A stretch of DNA of 64,000 nt from Tretioscincus oriximinensis. Its lineage: Eukaryota; Chordata; Lepidosauria; Squamata; Gymnophthalmidae. Shown one piece after another: positions 49,902-60,127 of the stretch; position 1 is the first letter of the stretch, and every line of letters begins with the position of its first letter. A program made the translations under genes and the position numbers. The notes beneath the pieces were generated by a model. That model had not been told where the DNA came from, made no database searches, and saw only the letters and a list, made by a program, of their open reading frames with translations. Location of the stretch: assembly GCA_022410635.1 (NCBI GenBank), contig JAJVDF010000016.1:1026462-1090461 (forward strand), read 5' to 3'.

Positions 49902-50489
49902 CTGGGAGACGGGGGTGGGATGGGGTGCGCGCGCATGCACGTGAATGCGCACATACGGATGCTTGTAGCGAGACAGGCAAAACCTCTTCTGCCTGTCTCA
50001 CCACAAGAGTCTGTGTGTGCACATGCGCGCACGCATACCTGCTCCTTTGCTGGAGGCGGGGTTTCACCCTGCTCTGGCAAAGGCCCATCAACTCACCTGC
50101 AGCAGCGGAGCAAAAATGCTTGGGTTTGTAAGAGGAGAACAGAGCTGCCCTCCTGTCACAAACCCAGGCGTTTCTCCTCTGCTAGAGGAGAGTTGGCGGC
50201 AAGAGCAGGGCCTCCAGCCAAGGAGCAGCTATGGTGNGCTCCGAGGGTCCTCCCAGGACTCCGGAAAGCGTCAGCTCTGACAGCTGCTTTTCCTTTAAAA
50301 TCCCCTCCTAAAATATCCTAAAATATAGTTCCCTCCGGGTTTTAAGGCAAAATCCCGCCTTTTTACATTCCCTGATGCATTATCCGGGAATGTAAAAAGC
50401 CGGGATTTTGCCTTAAAACCNGGAGGGGACTATATTTTAGTCCCCCAAAACGGGATTGTCCCGGTTTACCGGGACGTATGGCAGCCCTA
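49902..50489. mobile_element. hAT-type fold-back element, copy 2, left end missing
   Basis: This has the same interior as 25647-26207: 'gcttgtagcgagacaggcaa' with its inverted partner, 'ctgctcctttgctggaggcg', 'gcttgggtttgta' and 'ggaggggactatattttagt'. The right end 'acgtatggcagcccta' is preserved at 50489. The first ~30 bp, including the left TAGGGTTGCCATA terminus, are absent or unrecognisable, so no target duplication can be assigned. An extra duplicated block (cctaaaatat repeated at ~50308-50325) is seen near the right stem. Open frames inside are by-products of the palindromes. Confidence 0.78.
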
Positions 50490-50514
50490 ACATATAGGAA
50501 GATAGATAGATCAG

Positions 50515-50652
50515 TAAGGGTGGTGAGTTCTCCTTAAAGTTGGAAGTCTTCAAACAGAGAATGGGCAACCATCTGTCTAGAATGGTTTACCTTAGTGAAT
50601 CCTGCATTGAGCAGAGGGAGTGCCTTTCCAAAAATATGATTCTATGATGTCT
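50515..50652 (+). mobile_element. Old CR1/L3-type LINE 3' end
   Basis: 'gtaagggtggtgagttctcc', 'agttggaagtcttcaaacag', 'agaatgggcaaccatctgtc' and 'gaatcctgcattgagcagag' lead to the end 'atatgattctatgatg'. This is the classic amniote CR1 3' terminus with ATTCTATG units. It lies just after the hAT-type copy. It is non-coding. Confidence 0.78.
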
Positions 50653-50726
50653 GGATGGGATCTTATTTTTCTTCTGAGACAAACTACTTGCCATGGTCAT
50701 GTCTACAAAAGCTCCTTTATGTTGTT

Positions 50727-50744
50727 TTATTATTATTATTATTA

Positions 50745-50836
<92 letters not shown>
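50727..50836. repeat. (TTA)n microsatellite, about 110 bp
   Basis: A nearly uninterrupted TTA/ATT triplet array with one interruption (attaatt) near the start. The long poly-Ile and poly-Tyr frames it creates are artefacts. The tract length is likely variable and may be mis-sized in the assembly. Confidence 0.95.
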
Positions 50837-50837
<1 letters not shown>

Positions 50838-51117
50838 AAAATGACAAACTTGGATGTGTCTGGAGTATTGGAGTAGCCTGCATCTCCTACAGATGGACCT
50901 TGACCTTGTTTGGAGGTTCTAGCAGCTATCATATTCCCTTGATTGAAGAACGGTAACTCCTTCCATTTGGGATGGTCGTCTTCTTCCACTGAACATGCAG
51001 CTTTGGGAGAGAGGCACATGGAGTGGAAAGGGAGGAAATGGACACCCACCTAGCCAGCCAGATCAGCTGAATCAACCCTGGTGATCAATGGGGTGATAGA
51101 TGTTGCAGCTAGGTCAC

Positions 51118-51190
51118 ATCCTTGACTACAAAAGCTCATGCCACCTATCTTTTCTTAGGGGGTCTCTAAAGTGCTACAAGATCCCCTTGC
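51118..51190 (+). repeat. Fragment of the 'aaagctcatgc' dispersed repeat
   Basis: 'ccttgactacaaaagctcat', 'gccacctatcttttcttagg' and 'tctctaaagtgctacaagat' parallel the fragment at 34870-34965 and a repeat I recall as widespread in squamates. It is short and diverged. Confidence 0.45.
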
Positions 51191-51934
51191 TACATTATCT
51201 GCCATATATGCACATATAAGGGCAAAGTAAGAGTCTATTGGCCCTAATACAATTGTTTAACATGACCGGAACCATCTGCACACAGAGTCAAAGATAATAA
51301 AGATGTCCAAAAAAAGTTTTTAAAAAATGAATGAAAAAAACATGCTAAATTTATATATGTAGACAGTAAGAAAGAAGAAAAGAAAATAGAGTATCCACTG
51401 AGGGAACTAGTCTGTTGTGGATCAGTACACGGTTTAGTGTGACCAAAGGTCAGGTATCAATCTCGGCCTCACAACATCTTCCACTTCTTGACTTACTGGG
51501 CAAACTTATTTTTTCAGATGATATTTACAAAGAGGCTCCGGACCTGATACCCGAGTCTGGAAATGGGCTCAGGAGAAATATGATCATGGGAAATGTGATG
51601 GTGATATGAGTATTGTTACTTCCTGAGCAGGCTAATTGTATTTTTAGTGTATTTTTTGGATAACCACCAATCTCTGAAATTTCAAGCAGAGCAACTATGG
51701 ATCATAAGATGCTTTGAAAGTTCAGTAGCCAATCACACAGCAGTTTGCCCCCAAATTGATATGGGTTCTATTCACCCACCCTGCAGTTCACCCTCCTCTG
51801 CCTCATCTCCAGCCCAAGCATAAGAGTGAAGGAGCAAGCTGACTCTTGGTGGCTGACTCTTGGCCAAATTGTACAGACATTTTCATGGATAGATCTATCA
51901 GGTGTTCTTGGCAAACACAGAAGTGAGAGTCAGT

Positions 51935-52166
51935 TTGGGGTAGTGTTGGAAGCCCATCTGGCAGTCTTAACAGTTCGATTCCCCACTCCTCCATGAAAAC
52001 CAACTGGGTGACCTTGGGCCAGTCACAGTTCTTTAGAACACTCTCAGGCTCATAGGGTGTCTGTTGTGGAGAAAGCAACAAAAGCTATGTGTGCCACCCT
52101 ATGGTTGGCCACCCTGAGGCCTTTGGGTATAGGGCGGGATATATGTACAAATAAATAAATAAATAA
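51935..52166 (+). mobile_element. Chimeric SINE: Sauria-like body with (AAAT)n LINE tail
   Basis: The 5' and middle parts match the Sauria-type layout: B-box-like AGTTCGATTCCCCAC, 'gggtgaccttgggccagtca', 'cagttctttagaacactctc' and 'gtgtctgttgtggagaaagc'. Instead of the expected GTAAGCCGCTTTGAG tail, it then switches to 'ccaccctgaggcctttgggt' and 'atagggcgggatatatgtac', then AAATAAATAAAT. That is the 3' end of the LINE-type repeat at 22182-22450 and 36017-36305. Confidence 0.65.
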
Positions 52167-53594
52167 TATGTCTGGGGAGAAGCTGGGGTTTGAAATGGCA
52201 ACCTTCTGCTTTTCTGGCAGTTTGCTATATCACTGAGCTACAGTTGTTCCCAACTATTCCAATTGCCCACTCATAAAACACATGAGAGGTGGGCAGAGGT
52301 ATACAAAGTAGGCTACAGTGCAATTCATACACTTGCTTACAGTTACAGTTGCTCAGCTATTATGATCCTGACAGCTGTGACCAGTGGGTACCATTTTTTA
52401 TGTTTGCAGTGCCAGCGGGTAGCAGATTAGAGGTCAAAGGAAATTATTTTTTCTGTTGCATGTGGCTCCATTAGAATTTTGCACATACACTGCTTACTGA
52501 TCAAGGCAGCTGTTCCTGTCCCTCATTTCTAGCTACCACATGCAGGGCCTTCAGCAGCTCCAATGAACCAGAGGGTGCTTACCGATGTGCCACTGGATAT
52601 GGAGCGCCCTGGGTATGCAGTGGTGGACAAGAGCTAAAATATTGGTTGCCAGGCGACAAAGGGNCCCCCACTCACAAGGCATTTGGATGGCAGCACAGAG
52701 GGGGGAAGCAAGCGGGGATGGCAGCACACATATGGTAACTGCCAAACCCAAAAATCTCATACGCATCTCATGCAAGGCCCTGTCCTGGATCCCGACTTCG
52801 CTCCAGCCCCACCTAGACTCAGATCCACTGTGGAGAAATATCCATAGGGAATTCTCATATGTACAGTTACCAGAGCTGTGCTGCAGGCACGTGCAATGGT
52901 CATGGATCAAAAAAACAAGTAAAACCTGAGATGGGCAGGAGGACCCACTTCATTACGGGCCTACTTGCCATTGGACAAGCTGAGACCCTGGTCAGTCTGC
53001 CCCTGGGAGTATGAACTTGCTGCCCACTATTGCAGCCAACTCACCTGGGGATGGAGGGGGCTCCGTAAGGCATTCTGGAGGGTAGGTGCTGAATGGTGCA
53101 TGGTCTGTGATGGTGGGCAAGATGTGTTTGTGCCTCTCACATGCACACCCATGCCCAGTGGCAGAAGTGATGGTTTCAGGTAGTCAGTGCATTTCAGCTC
53201 TTCAGAGGTCCTGAAGACCCTGAATATGGCAGAGAGGGGCAAGAGAGGGAGAAGCTATGTTGATTAGAATGCAACATGTGGGAAAATTCCAATAGAGTCA
53301 GAGAAAAAGGAGAAATAATTCCCTTTGATCTCTAGGCTGCTGCCCTGTCTGCATGCACTGCAATTCCAAAAAATGGTGCCCATCAGAGGCAGATGGTTGC
53401 AGTAGATTCAGCACAGTCTGAATCTCTGTTTAGCAAGAGATTATTAGGATTGGCCTGACCTACTACCCATGAAGAGAAGGAGTTTCATTGTTCGCATTTA
53501 TTTTAGGAATAGTTTATATTTTTTTGTTTCGTACAATACTCTTATTACCCACTTGCACTGATGTTCAAGTGCATTATTAATTTTTGTTCATATG

Positions 53595-53905
53595 AAGAAG
53601 AAGAAGAAGAAGAACTTGGTTCTTATACCCCGCTTTTCTCACCTTTTCAAAGGGACTCAAAGCGGCTTACAAGGGTATTTTGCCCGAAGGCTCACATTCT
53701 ATCTTCCCCACCAGGCTCTGGTGGTTCCCATGTATCTGCTTGCAGTCAGTTGCAATTTCTTGCAATTCTTGCTTTCGAATAGCTGGGTTGGCTAGAGGTA
53801 CAGGCTAGTGGAAGATGCTCACCCCTCCCCACGTCCGACACAGGACTTAGAAACCCTATCTCCCAGACAAGAGATGAATTCCTAAGCGACTGAGCCATTC
53901 TCTGT
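53595..53905 (-). mobile_element. tRNA-headed SINE with (TTC)n tail, reverse orientation, near complete
   Basis: On the - strand it reads TGGCTCAGTCGCTTAGG (A box), a B-box-like GGGTTTCTAAGTCC and 'gtgtcggacgtggggagggg'. 'ccaacccagctattcgaaag' and 'tggtggggaagatagaatgt' follow, then 'gtaagccgctttgagtccct' and 'gagaaaagcggggtataaga', ending in TTCTTC. It is the best-preserved full-length member here (about 310 bp) and a good reference for the family. Confidence 0.85.
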
Positions 53906-56083
53906 CTTCCATGGAAATTATGATTAGGAGCCTGGTANCATTAGCTCTCAGGTTATATTAATGGGAGGGTTGCCTTACCTTCAGACTTGGAACTCTGGTT
54001 AGTTTAAGTAGGGTATACAGATGTTGGACTCCACTCTTGATGGAGGCTGCGTCCAATAGCATAGATTCCCTATTTCGGATTTCAACCATGGTTTGCTGTA
54101 ACAAGTTAGGGTGGATGCTGACATACCCTTAAAAAAATCACCATTCAGCTAACCACAGTTAGTCCTTGCTAGAGGAAGGACATTTTTGAGAAGTAGTCCA
54201 TGCAAACTTGAGAAAGATGGAGAACATAGGATTGTTCCAATTAACAGCAGCCAACTAGGACTGTACATTATGGTTACCGCATGGAAACGGGAATAGAGAA
54301 TTACACCCTTAATGATAATAATAAAAAAGAGACTATTTCAGCAGACATAGCTTGGAATGGAGCTCCTCTCAATGATCCTTAAGGGGGTACCATTTGTGTC
54401 CACTTTTCCATATAACCCTGTTGTACATATATAAAAATGCGCTCTATAGCAATGTATTTTGCTTGCAAAACCACTTACAATTACACATAATGACTTCAAT
54501 TATGAAACAGAAAATAAGGATTTAATTCCACAAGCCCATTACAAATGATCAAAAGCTTCTATTTTTGCCAGTGCTAGAGTCTTGTTATCTCTGAATAAAT
54601 GTACGTTACGTGTGTTTTTCATTGTATAAAATATTGGAAGGCAAAGCAAAACCCACCTCTTGGTCAGAAATCACTGCTTTAAGCTGTCTTTCCCCCTCTC
54701 CTTCTAGTCACTATGTAGAATGGACTCAATCCATCTAAACCTTCAATGTGAACACAAAAAGCTTAGAAAAGAATCTAACAGAAAATATTCATCCTATAAA
54801 TTTTCTTGACATTGACAACTTGTCATATAGACTATTTCCCCCCCACACCTGCTCTTTTTGCTCATGCGCTTCTCTTCCATTTTTTTAAAAGAGAGAATAT
54901 GTATATGCACACGATTTTAAAATTACTATGCTTACAATAATCCAGAGTATTTTTTNAAAAAAAGATCCTAGGTGTTTGCATTAGGCTAAAAGTAGGGACA
55001 CCTTATTTTCAGCCCAGAGAAAGATTGGGTCAACCAAGGAAGTTCAACTGCTATACATTTATGTGAATCTGGCCAAGAACAATGACAAGGGATATTCAGC
55101 AATTTTGTAAAGGCAGTACCACACCACACTAAAAAAATGGAGGATAGTGATATACCGGGGTCGGTGGAAGGAAAACCTGTGTCTCTCCCCTTTTTGGTAG
55201 AATTCAACTCAAATAGATGCCAGCAGGGAGGATGAAGGGGGGCTTCACTCCAAGTGCAAGATTTAGGGGAGTTGCTGGAGCTCGGCCTCCAACCTGCCCT
55301 TGTCCCCTAATGCAGTTTTGACCTTGAAGGTCCCAGGAGCAGCAAAAATTCCCTCCCTATGTGGGAGGGAAGGTTTTAGCTTCCTCCCAGTGCCTTCAAG
55401 GCCAAAATTAAAGTGTTTGAATCACATCACTCTAAAGACAAGGACCTGCTAGGTAAGTGGGTGTTGGATGTTAATGATAGTGGGGGAGGCACCCAGGGGC
55501 ATGGAATTTGGGGAGGGGGCACCTTGGGGGCTGTGATACTTTGCTACACCTGTGGATGCCAGCCAGGCAGTTGTCAAAAAAGCAATACAAGAACCTTCGG
55601 GGCCTATGCACCCCTAATGTAGAGAACTGAGCCNGTACAGATGGGAGCAGCTGACCAACCATCTTTCCTTCAAAGCAGTCATTTGATTTACCAGTCCTTC
55701 AAATCACCTGATGCATTGCTTTCAAGCTTCTGTTGTTTTCACACATAGACCAGAGGATCAAGTGTAGCGCCTACTCTTTATAGAAGGCCACACTTCTGAC
55801 CATACACAGCCCAAATAAAGGAGCTGTAGGTATATAATAGGGACTCAAACTATCAGATATCATTCACTTGCCACCAATTAATGGCGCATGGCAAAAAAAC
55901 TTGCTCTGAATACAAGTAGGAAAAGGTGCCCTGGACTGCTGTAGCATCCCATTCTTTTACAGTCTTATAGGGAATATTTTAATGTTCCAGTGGTGGTTTG
56001 TTTGAAAGCTTTCTCTTAGTTACCACAGGGCTGAAAAACATATTATCATCCTTCAAATTTTTTGTTCACAAGACTGAAAGCAA

Positions 56084-56089
56084 TTTATT
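56084..56089 (-). terminator. GJA10: Possible GJA10 polyadenylation signal
   Basis: On the - strand AATAAA (56089-56084) lies about 415 bp after the apparent stop codon. If used, the 3' UTR would include the Tigger-like miniature element at 56135-56328. Other weaker signals could serve, and if the last codons are on a further exon this site would be intronic. Confidence 0.35.
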
Positions 56090-56134
56090 TGTTTCTTATT
56101 TGCTTTCTATTAAAATAATCCCATTTTTAAAATA

Positions 56135-56328
56135 CAGGTGAAACCTCATTATAAAGAATCCCAATATAACAAAATTTGGGGTGTAACTTTCAAAGTCCCT
56201 GTGGACTTTCAAATTGGAATGCCTGTGAGAGTAATGTTGGCTACAATGGGCTTTGTTATAACAAAATTTCATTATAATGAACACATCCACCTGACCCCTT
56301 GGTGTTCGTTATAACAGGGTTTCACCTG
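56135..56328. mobile_element. 194-bp Tigger/pogo-like MITE
   Basis: The termini are CAGGTGAAACCTCATTATAA and, reverse-complemented, CAGGTGAAACCCTGTTATAA, flanked by TA on both sides (56133-56134 and 56329-56330). CAG termini with TA duplications fit the pogo/Tigger branch of Tc1/mariner. The interior holds a further inverted pair around 'ataacaaaattt'. It is non-coding and lies 178 bp downstream of the GJA10 stop. Confidence 0.8.
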
Positions 56329-56337
56329 TATAAGGAA

Positions 56338-56400
56338 GATTTATCTATCTATCCACCCATCCACCAACCCATCCATCCATCCACCCATCCACCCATCTGT
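56338..56400. repeat. (ATCC/ACCC)n simple repeat
   Basis: An imperfect tetranucleotide tract (tatctatccacccatccacc and so on) directly next to the Tigger-like element and within 170 bp of the GJA10 stop codon. Confidence 0.85.
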
Positions 56401-56505
56401 CTTTGTATCTAAACGGTAAAAATAACGCAATTAACTTTGATTATAATTCTGGACGAACCAGTAAAAACCAAGGTCTAAGCCAAGGTTATGCTAAGGAGCA
56501 ATAAC

Positions 56506-58047
56506 TCACACTAGCAGAGTATAGAGGGAAGGCCGCTTGAGTCTACTTGCCATTGACATTCTGCGTCCTACTGTGGAGTGAGGTGGTGGTGTAATAGGAG
56601 AGTTGCTGTCACCTTGATGTTTCCCGTCAGAGCCAAAGCCATTTCTTGAGTCTGACGTATCTGAGTCTGTGTCCAGCTGGCTTTCTGACAACACCTTGGA
56701 CAAAAAAACAGGTTTGCGGTTTGGGTAATGCCCATTTTCTGGGGATTCACAACCATCATTTCCTCGATCCTTGCAAACAGCTGCCTGGCTGTGCTTTTGA
56801 AGAGGACTGGCAACAGCAGAAGCCTTTGTGGCATGTTGAGGGTTCTTGGAATGTTCCAGTTTGCATGAGTCATTTTGTTGACTGATGCTCAATCCGTGCT
56901 GATGTGGCTTCTGGGCATCGTCGCTGCTGGAAGAGGCATTACGATCATCATGCCGATAGTTCCCAACATTGGGGAGCTGCCTTTGAAGCTGCCTGTAGTG
57001 CTGACCAGGCTCATTTGGATGCTCCGCATGTCTGTAGAGATGATGGAGTTGCCCTTGCTGCTGGTTTGGCCTGGTCCTCTGGTTGCTACACCACTGTTGC
57101 TCCACGTTTGTGGGGTTCTGGTTCTGTTCAGGAGATGCATATCCTTCTTCAGGCGTTAAGTAAGGTGGGAGGCCAACCTGCTGCTCTGGCATAAATTTAA
57201 AACTGTCCTGGGGAGATGAATTTGTTGTGATGCAAACCTGCTGGATGACCGAGTTTTTCTTGGAGATGGAAAGGTTAGTATCTTTATTAGTGCCCTTGAG
57301 CTCTTCGTTCGCCTTCCCACAAAGAGTATTTATAATTTTTTTTATTCCCAAGTGAAGAATCTCCAAAACGTTTAGAAAAAGAGAAACTGCTGCAATACTG
57401 TGCATGAAAACCATGAAGATTGTCTTCTCAGTTGGCCGGGATACAAAACAATCCACCGTATTGGGACAAGGGGATTGAGTGCATTTGTAAAGAGGGTCCA
57501 TTTGAAAGCCATAGAGAAGATATTGACCCATCATAAACCCTACTTCAAGGAGGGATCGAGTCAGGATATGCAAGATGTAGGTGCACAGCAAGGCCCCTTG
57601 CAGGGGTGCCTTACTGACTTTCTTTTGTTCTTCCAACTTCCGCAGCTCCCTCTCGACTCTCCTGTGTTCTTCCAATATAGGCTCAGTATCTTCTAGCTGC
57701 ACTTTGAGGTGGGCCTTTCTCTGCTGCCTCTCTTTCTCAAGGGCCCGAAGTCTGTAAAGGGCATGGCCCATGTAAACAAGGGAAGGAGATGAGACAAAGA
57801 TGACCTGTAATACCCAATAGCGGATTAGGGAGATAGGAAAGGCTTTGTCATAACAGATGTTGCTACAGCCGGGCTGCTCTGTGTTGCAAATGAACTCTGC
57901 TTGTTCATCATCCCAAACATCTTCAGCAGCTACGCCAAGGACCAACATTCGGAATATGAAAAGGATAGTAAGCCAGATTTTGCCCACTATGGTTGAGTGG
58001 ATATGCACTTCTTCTAAAATGCTGCCCAGCAAATTCCAGTCCCCCAT
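56506..58047 (-). CDS. GJA10: GJA10, alpha-10 gap junction protein (connexin-57/62 type)
   Basis: Connexins form hexameric hemichannels that dock between cells; GJA10 is best known from retinal horizontal cells. The start is ATG at 58047-58045 ([17 protein letters not shown]), with A at -3 and G at +4; an in-frame ATG two codons upstream is less likely. The apparent protein has 513 residues. Four membrane segments lie at about 24-44, 76-98, 152-174 and 207-229. Extracellular loop cysteines fit the family exactly: C54-X6-C61-X3-C65 and C189-X4-C194-X5-C200. [11 protein letters not shown] and [11 protein letters not shown] are typical. The cytoplasmic loop (~100-150) is charged. The long C-tail (240-513) is rich in Gln, His and Ser and keeps [13 protein letters not shown] and [10 protein letters not shown], like mammalian Cx62. 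The apparent stop (56508-56506) overlaps a GTGAGT donor, so the true C-terminus could differ. Confidence 0.94.
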   Translation of the reverse strand: MGDWNLLGSILEEVHIHSTIVGKIWLTILFIFRMLVLGVAAEDVWDDEQAEFICNTEQPGCSNICYDKAFPISLIRYWVLQVIFVSSPSLVYMGHALYRLRALEKERQQRKAHLKVQLEDTEPILEEHRRVERELRKLEEQKKVSKAPLQGALLCTYILHILTRSLLEVGFMMGQYLLYGFQMDPLYKCTQSPCPNTVDCFVSRPTEKTIFMVFMHSIAAVSLFLNVLEILHLGIKKIINTLCGKANEELKGTNKDTNLSISKKNSVIQQVCITTNSSPQDSFKFMPEQQVGLPPYLTPEEGYASPEQNQNPTNVEQQWCSNQRTRPNQQQGQLHHLYRHAEHPNEPGQHYRQLQRQLPNVGNYRHDDRNASSSSDDAQKPHQHGLSISQQNDSCKLEHSKNPQHATKASAVASPLQKHSQAAVCKDRGNDGCESPENGHYPNRKPVFLSKVLSESQLDTDSDTSDSRNGFGSDGKHQGDSNSPITPPPHSTVGRRMSMASRLKRPSLYTLLV

Positions 58048-58066
58048 AGTCATGGATTCATCTCTG
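58048..58066 (-). other. GJA10: GJA10 coding-exon acceptor and short 5' leader
   Basis: Reading the - strand, 'atgtttcatttcag' ends at 58064, giving a good acceptor. The exon then begins AGATGAATCCATGACT before the ATG of MGDW. This matches the usual connexin plan: a non-coding exon 1 and the coding frame beginning a few bases into exon 2. The leader contains an ATG that runs only MNP then stop (a mini-uORF) and an ATG two codons upstream of, and in frame with, the main start. The in-frame ATG at 58077-58075 lies in the intron and is not a start. Confidence 0.75.
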
Positions 58067-59424
58067 AAATGAAACATTGGCGTAATGTTAATACTTGGGT
58101 CTGGTAGGTCATTTTTTAGAGATTAAAAATGATGTAGGTCATCATTAAAATTGATGTAGATAATTCCTCATCAAAATAAAAGATGCCAACAAATGAATTT
58201 GATATGCTGGAAGTAGTTGTGTGAAGGATGTCCCTATAGCTGATACTTAGAGTGAAAGCTGAACAGGTACCTGATCATCTGTGATATGATCAGGTATGAT
58301 TAAATGTCTTTCCTTTCTTCTTGGCACTTGATGGAGAAAAGTCCAGAGAAAAAAAGAAAGAGATTGAATAAAGAGAGGATTATATAAAGCTCAGTTTTCC
58401 CAGCTATAAACAGGAGAGCTAAGCAGTCAAACCAGGGTGCCTTCCATCTTTGAAACTGGAAGGTGGCATTTCAAAGACAGGGAATAGCCTCATGGATGAC
58501 TCCCCTTCTTCAGAAATAAACTCTGTTGAGGAATCAGTAAATGCCTGCTGTGAAAGAGTGTAAAAGCAGTTTGAAGTACTTTTCAAACCTCTTGGACACT
58601 ATAACACCTTTGTGGGACTTGTGGTGGCATTATAAGGGAAGAGGGTAGCATCTGGACAGATGTTGCATACTGCCTCAGTTTTGAAACCACAGTGCTGCAT
58701 AGACACTATGCTCTCAATATGCACCCAAAGCANGACCACTGGGCCGTGCAGATCGTGTCTAAGACTGCATGAAAACAAAGTATTATAAAGTGTCTCTGGC
58801 ATGTAGTACTAGTGTTCCCATCACATTACTAATTCACATTTTCTGGCCTAAAATGTTCATGAGTGGGGGAAGGGCAGAATGACATGTGTGGGATCCCCCC
58901 NCACACACACACGAATCTGTAATCTGTCGTGAGTTGCCTCAGAGGTACATTTTTAATTTTCCTATTAAAAATTATGCGGCTGCATCATTAAACTCCCCTT
59001 TCAGTTACTTATAGAAAAATTAAGAGTTCTTATTCAAAAATGAAGGAAAGGATCCAGGTTTTTGATCAGTTTCCTGGCCTTTGGCTGNCGAAACTGCTGT
59101 CCCTCCCCTAATTTTTAGATGGGGTTGTTTTTAATATGCTGTGTCTTTATTGTTAATCGCCCTGAGAACTTTGGGTATAGGGTGGTATAAAAATGTAAAT
59201 AAATAAGTAAATAATTATAGATGTGCATATTTTTAAAGCCCTGAGCCCATATTACCCTTATCAGCATGTGTATTAAGAAATTCATGACTAAATATTATGA
59301 GTTGAACGCAGAATTCCATGTTCTGATGAAATACCTCAAAGCAGGGTACCATTAGACATGCATAGTTAGATGTCTGCTGGGGAAATTTGAGGTTGTAATC
59401 ACAGACATAAAATCCCTAAAATTG
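58067..59424 (-). other. GJA10: Upstream flank of GJA10 coding exon, probably its first intron
   Basis: AT-rich non-coding sequence. It contains a small perfect-arm hairpin around 58266-58297 (TACCTGATCAT with ATGATCAGGTA), a LINE tail (59147-59214) and nothing else recognisable. Whether it is intron or promoter depends on where exon 1 is; the candidate donor is at 59425-59430. Confidence 0.5.
59147..59214 (+). mobile_element. LINE tail fragment with (AAAT)n end
   Basis: 'taatcgccctgagaactttg', 'ggtatagggtggtataaaaa' and 'tgtaaataaataagtaaata' have the same tail structure as the reverse-oriented copies at 22182-22450 and 36017-36305, and as the tail of the chimeric SINE at 51935-52166. Only the last ~70 bp are present. 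Confidence 0.7.
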
Positions 59425-59635
59425 CCTTACCCTCTCTTGAAGGCTGGAAATGTGTGTCCCTTCCTCATACTCGGTTTAATAACACGGAAAGCGACTCTTT
59501 TTTTCAGTCAGATTGGACTGGGAGCTTCATAAGCACAGAGGAGGGAAATGTAGCCAGTCACAGCATAGGAACAAATGCTGCTGGCGAGCGACCAATCAGG
59601 GCCACGGAAAGTCAGGCAGGTGGGTTGCCAATCAG
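59425..59635 (-). promoter_or_regulatory. GJA10: Candidate GJA10 promoter and first exon
   Basis: A locally GC-richer stretch contains CCAAT boxes at 59592-59596 and 59628-59632 (as ATTGG on the - strand) and a - strand CCAAT at 59516-59512. Reading leftwards, 'caagagagggtaaggc' offers a splice donor (G|GTAAGG, donor bases 59430-59425). A non-coding exon 1 ending at 59431 would be about 1.37 kb upstream of the coding exon, a usual connexin arrangement. No TATA box is obvious. This is inference from motifs only; the stretch could also be an unrecognised repeat. Confidence 0.3.
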
Positions 59636-60127
59636 TGGTGAGTACTTGTTGTCAGAAGGTGTTGCCAGACTTCCAGGCGAACAAAGAGCAACGTCTGGAA
59701 AAATGAGGTAGCATTATTTGTTTAACTGTTTGAAATTTTTTTGCGCATCTGTAGGAGAGATGCATTTTCTAAAAGGGATAATTGAAAATANCTCAGCCTG
59801 ATTATACAGTATTTCATTTCCAAGGACTCCATGATGCCTCACTTAACTTTTAGGCTTACGTTTCGTTGTTTGCAATAAAGAAACAAGTAATAATTATTTA
59901 TTTTAATTGCTGGCATTTATGTTTCTCTTTTCTTCCTAAGAACTCAGGACAGCATTTTTCCTCACAACCGCTATGTGAAATAGGCTAAACTAGATACTTC
60001 TATTGAACAATGTTTCAGATTAACCACAAATATTCAGAGTTTAACCCACAAATCTTCAAGTTGAAGCACATGTATCTTTAATATTAAAAGTTCCAGGAAA
60101 GAGTTAACTTGTTCTGAAAGAGTCATC

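Larger units (their letters stand above)
44190..56083. other. Intergenic region between BACH2 and GJA10 3' ends
   Basis: No gene can be supported. Repeats listed separately occupy 46951-47537, 47938-48120, 48909-49395, 49902-50489, 50515-50652, 50727-50836, 51118-51190, 51935-52166 and 53595-53905. In 44190-46950 I see AT-rich sequence with no clear feature. Positions 52490-53260 are GC-richer, with paired antisense frames of ~115 codons that resemble no known protein; this may be an unrecognised old repeat. In 53910-56083 nothing is recognisable. Confidence 0.7.

Noticed and set aside
50655..51049. Frames encoding long poly-Ile or poly-Tyr runs
   Set aside because: They are translations of the (TTA)n microsatellite at 50727-50836 and have no homology outside it.
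52551..52929. Opposed frames of 114 and 119 codons as a possible gene
   Set aside because: Both strands are equally open, no family is recognised, and an ambiguous base interrupts both.
58075..58077. Upstream in-frame ATG giving a 523-residue GJA10
   Set aside because: It lies within the pyrimidine-rich acceptor sequence of the preceding intron, and the conserved connexin start MGDW is ten codons downstream with a better start context.
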